From: Ruminococcus sp.
Lineage (GTDB): Bacteria; Bacillota; Clostridia; Oscillospirales; Ruminococcaceae
NCBI GenBank assembly: GCA_029063695.1
Contig: JAIDNR010000367.1
Span: forward strand, 1-8,775
Direction of reading: 5' to 3'
DNA: 8,775 nucleotides
Made by a program: the position numbers and the translations under genes. Shown piece after piece: positions 5,455 to 8,775 of this stretch (the stretch's first letter is position 1; the number at the start of each line of letters is the position of its first letter). The notes below the pieces were generated by a model. It ran no database searches, was not told the origin of the DNA, and was given only the letters and a program-made list of their open reading frames with translations.

Positions 5455-7155
5455 ATGGATTCTTATAGACTGTGCGGGGGTACGTTTTTTTTGCTTTTAA
5501 CAAAGGCTGCTCTACACAAACCTACGCATGGACAAATATACTCTGGAGCAGCCGATATAGTTACAGAGCAAAAAATCCTTGAAGCGCTTTTCAAAATTGC
5601 AGTTCCGAGCATATCCGATCTTTCTAAAGATGATGCCCGAAATTATAAATCGTGTAAAGGGAAAGGAAGTAGAAACCTTAGAACAAATGATGGTACTGCC
5701 GGTAAATTACTAAATGAAAAACTGAATGACAACTATGCGGAATGTCATTCAAAGATGAAACAGTTTATAAACAAATACATAGACACTGATAATAATCAAG
5801 ACGAGTGGCTTGTCTATGCAATCCTTGAATTAATAGAAAATGACGTTACAATTGACGATGAACAGCCTTTCTATATTGGCAATAGCAATGCTATGACTAC
5901 CAAAAGGTATCTCTTATCTGTTGATAGAATTGATTTACCAGCATTTTTGCTTGGTATCTTCCTATTTGTTCTTACTGAAATAAAAGATAATACTGTTGGA
6001 AAAGAGACATATGAATCATGGTGTCCAGTTACTGGTGAAAAGCATGATCGTCGGATATTTGATTCCGCTATAGGATCAGCTCCCAAGCGTCATATTTTGA
6101 TTGAAGGACATGGCTACGAATTAAGTGCTAAAGCAGATGAAGCAGCTGATAACAGTACAGATAATTGTGAAAACACAATCGCAACGGCAAAAAGCCCCCC
6201 AATTTATGATTCGATAATACGATCAGCGAAGGCTGCATTTCCAATACTCATAGCAGCTATAAATGCGTTGGGCTCTATTAATGAGGACGAACTGCAGTCC
6301 TTCCTCTCCCAAAGCTATTATCAACTGATTATCACAAATTCTGAAATACACGGAGCAAAACATGTAGATATTCCTCTTGAACGTGGATTAAATTATGGTA
6401 GAACTCCTGCGGAAATAAAAGAACGCTGTGGCGATCTTTCTAAAGAGGGAATAGACGAATTACTAAGCTATCCTGCAATTATCTGCAATGAAAACGTTTT
6501 CCATAATGGAAAAACAGACGAGAATCAACTTGCTATCTTAGCGAGGCTGACGAAAATTAAGAAAGGCGAAACTGATATTCGCATTCGATTTTTTCCATTA
6601 GCAACTTTTTTTCAAAAGCAACTTAATGAATACGCAGTAGATCTTGGGCTTAGTTCAGGCGTGACACTTACGACTTTAAACACGACGCATTGGACAGTTC
6701 GCAAAAAGAATTTGTTTGAAGAATTTGAAGATGTAGAAATACCATTTTGTAGGTATACACTATTATATAAGAGTAGTGTCCTTCAAACAGACGTTCCAAC
6801 AAATCAAACAAAAATATTAGTTACAGATTTTAAAAAATTTAATATAGGCTGTTATACAACGGTTACCCAATATATGTCAATCTCACATCTCGACAATGAT
6901 AGGACATATAGGTATACCGGTGTCTTTGAATTTAAGAATATTTACGTTGAAGGCAAGCGCTTTATTAGAATGTCAACATTATGGAACAAAATATACATCA
7001 CCGGTGACCTGTCCACAGAGAATTGGACATCACAGAGCTATATGAATAATTATGCCAATGCAGGAAGTGGCAAGGTTACTGCAATTTTTAAAGTACTCAA
7101 CTATGCAACAAAATCAGTTCATTTTTTATTGATAATGGAGGTAAAAGATGAGTAG
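5455..7155 (+). CDS. Large uncharacterised protein, first gene of a two-gene accessory cassette
   Basis: The product is 566 residues from ATG 5455, chosen because AAAGGTGAG (5443-5451) precedes it; ATG 5437, in frame, would add six residues. I do not recognise a named family. The start MDSYRLCGGTFFLLLTKA is striking and resembles conserved hypothetical proteins I have seen beside regulators in Firmicutes (memory, low confidence). A probable helical domain covers about 100-190, with W118-L-V near its start, F139-Y-I-G, a hydrophobic stretch P162-AFLLGIFLFVLTEI and D178-N-T-V-G. That stretch looks like a buried helix, not clearly a membrane span. A later region holds N409-T-T-H-W-T-V-R-K (about 335-430), and the last 110 residues are beta-rich. 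No nuclease, ATPase or protease motif is evident. Codons are AT-rich compared with the phage operon. It overlaps the next gene by eight bases, so the two products probably act together. Confidence 0.75.
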   Translation: MDSYRLCGGTFFLLLTKAALHKPTHGQIYSGAADIVTEQKILEALFKIAVPSISDLSKDDARNYKSCKGKGSRNLRTNDGTAGKLLNEKLNDNYAECHSKMKQFINKYIDTDNNQDEWLVYAILELIENDVTIDDEQPFYIGNSNAMTTKRYLLSVDRIDLPAFLLGIFLFVLTEIKDNTVGKETYESWCPVTGEKHDRRIFDSAIGSAPKRHILIEGHGYELSAKADEAADNSTDNCENTIATAKSPPIYDSIIRSAKAAFPILIAAINALGSINEDELQSFLSQSYYQLIITNSEIHGAKHVDIPLERGLNYGRTPAEIKERCGDLSKEGIDELLSYPAIICNENVFHNGKTDENQLAILARLTKIKKGETDIRIRFFPLATFFQKQLNEYAVDLGLSSGVTLTTLNTTHWTVRKKNLFEEFEDVEIPFCRYTLLYKSSVLQTDVPTNQTKILVTDFKKFNIGCYTTVTQYMSISHLDNDRTYRYTGVFEFKNIYVEGKRFIRMSTLWNKIYITGDLSTENWTSQSYMNNYANAGSGKVTAIFKVLNYATKSVHFLLIMEVKDE

Positions 7156-7999
7156 TACAGATGAAATGCAATTTGCGTATTGCTATGGTGATTTTGCAGG
7201 AAAAATCATCACCGGAGGGATAATTCATCCGGATTTACAGATGAAAAATATCGGATTCGGGAAAAGAGGGATGAAGCTTATTGATTTTGCAGATGCTGTA
7301 AAGATACAAATTCCTGACGATTTATCAATTCATAATATTAATAGATTATCATCCTCGTTGTATCCGCTGTTTGATAGCTTTCCAACGTATAAGGGTAAAT
7401 CTTCTTTTAGAGCAGGATTTTCAGCCCGTGGTGGTACGTTAGCAGATATCATACTAACTAATTGTCGGAATGATGGATTCGCAAGTTTTTCTTTTCTTGA
7501 AAAGAAACCAACAAATATAGCATCTGATTTTTGCCTTGAACAACTGTTATGGAATGTGAGAACGAGTGAAATAATCAAAGAATGGTGTGCAATTCCGGTT
7601 GAGGATATTTTTGGAAAGAATATCACAAGTCTATATTCGTATGAAGTATCTGAAGAAAGGAACTCTATCTCACCATTAAACCGTTATTTTCTCGACAGGT
7701 ACTTTTATTCTTGCAGCTATTTAGGAATACCAGATGACCAATTGCCTGCACTTTACGCAAATGCTGGATGTTCTGCATTTAAGTATGATAAAAGCTACCG
7801 TGCATATGGACTGCTTAAAAAGGCAATCCCAATGCTCTCAGGGAAATGGCAGCCGATGAAGCAAGTTGTAGTAGATTGCTTTAATAAAACTATACACACG
7901 GAAAAGTTGAATCCTGAATATATGGCACTCATTGATGCCTACATTGATAGAGACTATTTCGAGCTGATATGGATCTTAGATGATCTGGACGCAATCTAA
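7148..7999 (+). CDS. Kinase-fold-like protein lacking an N-lobe (second cassette gene)
   Basis: The 283-residue product begins with a short helix, then G24-I-I-H27-P-D29-L-Q-M-K-N34, which fits the catalytic loop H-x-D-x4-N of protein-kinase-like phosphotransferases. It is followed by L44-I-D46-F-A-D, which fits the metal-binding DFG-type motif. In known kinases about 100 or more residues with the glycine loop and ATP-binding lysine come first; here only 26 do. The start is well fixed: GGAGGT at 7137-7142 precedes ATG 7148, and an in-frame stop stands at 7142-7144. So this is a lone C-lobe, a degenerate pseudo-kinase, a split enzyme needing a partner, or a chance match. Residues about 55-283 match nothing I know; the end is helical and rich in Tyr, perhaps repeat-like. 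It overlaps the previous gene by eight bases and is closed by a terminator. Function unknown. Confidence 0.72.
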   Translation: MSSTDEMQFAYCYGDFAGKIITGGIIHPDLQMKNIGFGKRGMKLIDFADAVKIQIPDDLSIHNINRLSSSLYPLFDSFPTYKGKSSFRAGFSARGGTLADIILTNCRNDGFASFSFLEKKPTNIASDFCLEQLLWNVRTSEIIKEWCAIPVEDIFGKNITSLYSYEVSEERNSISPLNRYFLDRYFYSCSYLGIPDDQLPALYANAGCSAFKYDKSYRAYGLLKKAIPMLSGKWQPMKQVVVDCFNKTIHTEKLNPEYMALIDAYIDRDYFELIWILDDLDAI

Positions 8000-8003
8000 A
8001 AAT

Positions 8004-8043
8004 AAAGCCCATACACATATCCAGTGTAATGGGCTTTGCTTTT
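8004..8043 (+). terminator. Intrinsic terminator of the cassette
   Basis: AAAGCCCAT (8004-8012) pairs with ATGGGCTTT (8029-8037), extended inward by ACAC/GTGT with one bulged A, around loop ATATCCA. A GCTTTT tail follows. It starts five bases after the stop of the second cassette gene and insulates the cassette from the methyltransferase-like gene. Confidence 0.85.
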
Positions 8044-8065
8044 ACATATTTTCGCACACTGTAGA

Positions 8066-8094
8066 TTGACTTTTTATGCAATTTGTGGTATAAT
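8066..8094 (+). promoter_or_regulatory. Strong promoter of the methyltransferase-like gene
   Basis: TTGACT (8066-8071) and TATAAT (8089-8094) are spaced by 17 bases, with TGG before the -10 box, a near-consensus housekeeping promoter. The TTG start follows 34 bases later. Positions 8078-8094 match the cassette promoter block at 5339-5355 in 16 of 17 bases. Confidence 0.8.
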
Positions 8095-8128
8095 AAATAG
8101 CAAGAATCCCCACGTTAGGAGTGTTCCT

Positions 8129-8734
8129 TTGGAAGAACTAATCAAACTGGATGCTTATCCGATTCGAGGACTGGTAGGGCGGCTTTTGCAGGATAAGACC
8201 ACAAGGAAAAATATACTATTTGCATCCGATAGCTATGAAAGCTATGGCGCTGGATATAGAGACGATTCACAAATGACAGAGGGCGCACTTCTGGGCTTTG
8301 CTTCCTGTGACATTCAGCCGCGAGTGTACAAGGCAGCGGCAGAGCAGACAGAGCGCACCCGCAAACGTGCCGAAGTGTTTACGCCCGCACGGATCGTCAA
8401 TCAAATGAATAATCACTGTGATGCGGTATGGTTTGGTCGGCAGGATGTGTTTAATCGCCAGACCGACGAAATCTGTGAAACTGTTATTGAGCCGATTGCT
8501 TTTCCAAAAGGTAAGGACTGGAAACAGTATGTTGATTCCAGACGGTTAGAAATCACCTGCGGAGAAGCTCCGTATATTGTTTCACGCTATGATGTATCAA
8601 CCGGAGAAATCATCCCGATTGAAAGGCGCATCGGCGTACTTGACCGCAAGCTACGGATCGTGAATGAAAATGCTGCCAATGAAACAGAATGGTTCAAGTG
8701 GGCTTTTCGTGCATTTCAGAGCTGTCTCATATAA
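8129..8734 (+). pseudogene. Methyltransferase-like 'restriction subunit M' gene, apparently truncated
   Basis: The visible product is 201 residues from a TTG start at 8129, chosen because AGGAGTG (8117-8123) precedes it and relatives begin MEELIKLDAYPIRG (from memory). Features resembling N6-adenine methyltransferases are E82-V-F-T-P86, like the F-TP motif ahead of the SAM site, and L140-E-I-T-C-G-E-A-P-Y149, like a variant SAM-binding motif I. Family members I recall are roughly 350 residues and continue after AFxS with a GDNLLIARINLL-like segment. Here the frame changes to CLI and stops at 8732-8734, so the later half of the domain is missing. No alternative frame through the last 50 bases restores the family sequence. 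Insertion of another element at about 8722 is a plausible cause. The original role would be DNA modification in a restriction or element-borne system. This copy is probably inactive. Confidence 0.65.
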
Positions 8735-8775
8735 AAATCTCAGAGACCACGAGACTAAGGCAAATAGAGTATGCC
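8723..8775. other. Possible edge of an inserted element (unidentified)
   Basis: Recognisable methyltransferase sequence ends at about 8722. What follows begins CTGTCTCATATAAAAATCTC and contains GTCTC (8724-8728) with inverted copies GAGAC at 8743-8747 and 8751-8755. Short TGTCTC-type ends are seen in some insertion sequences, but there is too little sequence here to name one. Confidence 0.3.

Noticed and set aside
7076..7147. Kinase N-lobe in the end of the 566-residue protein (GSGKVTAIFKVL, then FLLIMEV)
   Set aside because: The glycine-loop, lysine and hinge resemblances are tantalising because the next gene starts with a C-lobe, but the spacing is far too short for a real N-lobe, so I treat it as chance. 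A complex prediction could reopen the question.
8720..8775. Simple frameshift restoring the methyltransferase frame
   Set aside because: Neither of the other two frames after 8722 gives sequence like the rest of the family, so a one- or two-base frameshift does not explain the break.

Overview
The window looks like part of an integrated phage or phage-derived mobile element in a low-to-mid GC Firmicute, probably a gut Clostridium-type bacterium such as a Ruminococcaceae or Lachnospiraceae member. This rests on the gene families, the strong GGAGG-type ribosome binding sites and the promoters with extended TGnTATAAT -10 boxes. No species can be named from the sequence alone.

Layout. Positions 1-4117, all on the minus strand, hold a tightly packed phage replication and recombination module. 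Read in transcription order it contains: a sigma-70-like transcription factor with a cysteine cluster (3512-4117); a small phage protein too short for usual ORF cut-offs (3298-3468); a Gly/Ala-rich small protein (3069-3365); a 112-residue phage protein (2734-3072); a DUF2800 Cas4-like PD-(D/E)XK nuclease with four cluster-type cysteines (1613-2734); a DUF2815/Enc34-type single-strand DNA-binding protein (1045-1611); and the first 325 residues of a family A DNA polymerase that runs off the left edge (1-975). Several junctions overlap or nearly touch, so this is one operon.

Positions 4118-4573 are a regulatory hub. On the minus strand the leader of the sigma-like gene can form a perfect 12-bp hairpin that buries its Shine-Dalgarno sequence. 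A second upstream copy of the SD-like sequence could compete for the same anti-SD arm, as in a riboswitch or attenuator. On the plus strand an extended -10 promoter drives a Cro/CI-type (XRE) regulator (4574-5203).

Positions 5204-8003 are visibly AT-rich compared with the left module. They hold a two-gene cassette with its own near-consensus promoter: a 566-residue protein of unknown function and an overlapping 283-residue protein. The second begins directly with what looks like the catalytic loop of a protein-kinase fold (HPD....N, then IDFAD) and lacks an N-lobe. A clear terminator closes the cassette. Its position next to a regulator and a DNA-methyltransferase-like gene suggests an accessory, possibly anti-phage, function, but nothing in the sequence proves this.

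Positions 8066-8734 hold a strong promoter and the front part of a methyltransferase-like ('restriction subunit M') gene. It appears to break off at about 8722, perhaps because another mobile element is inserted there. Its promoter shares 16 of 17 bases with the cassette promoter at 5339-5355, so near-identical promoter blocks bracket the cassette.
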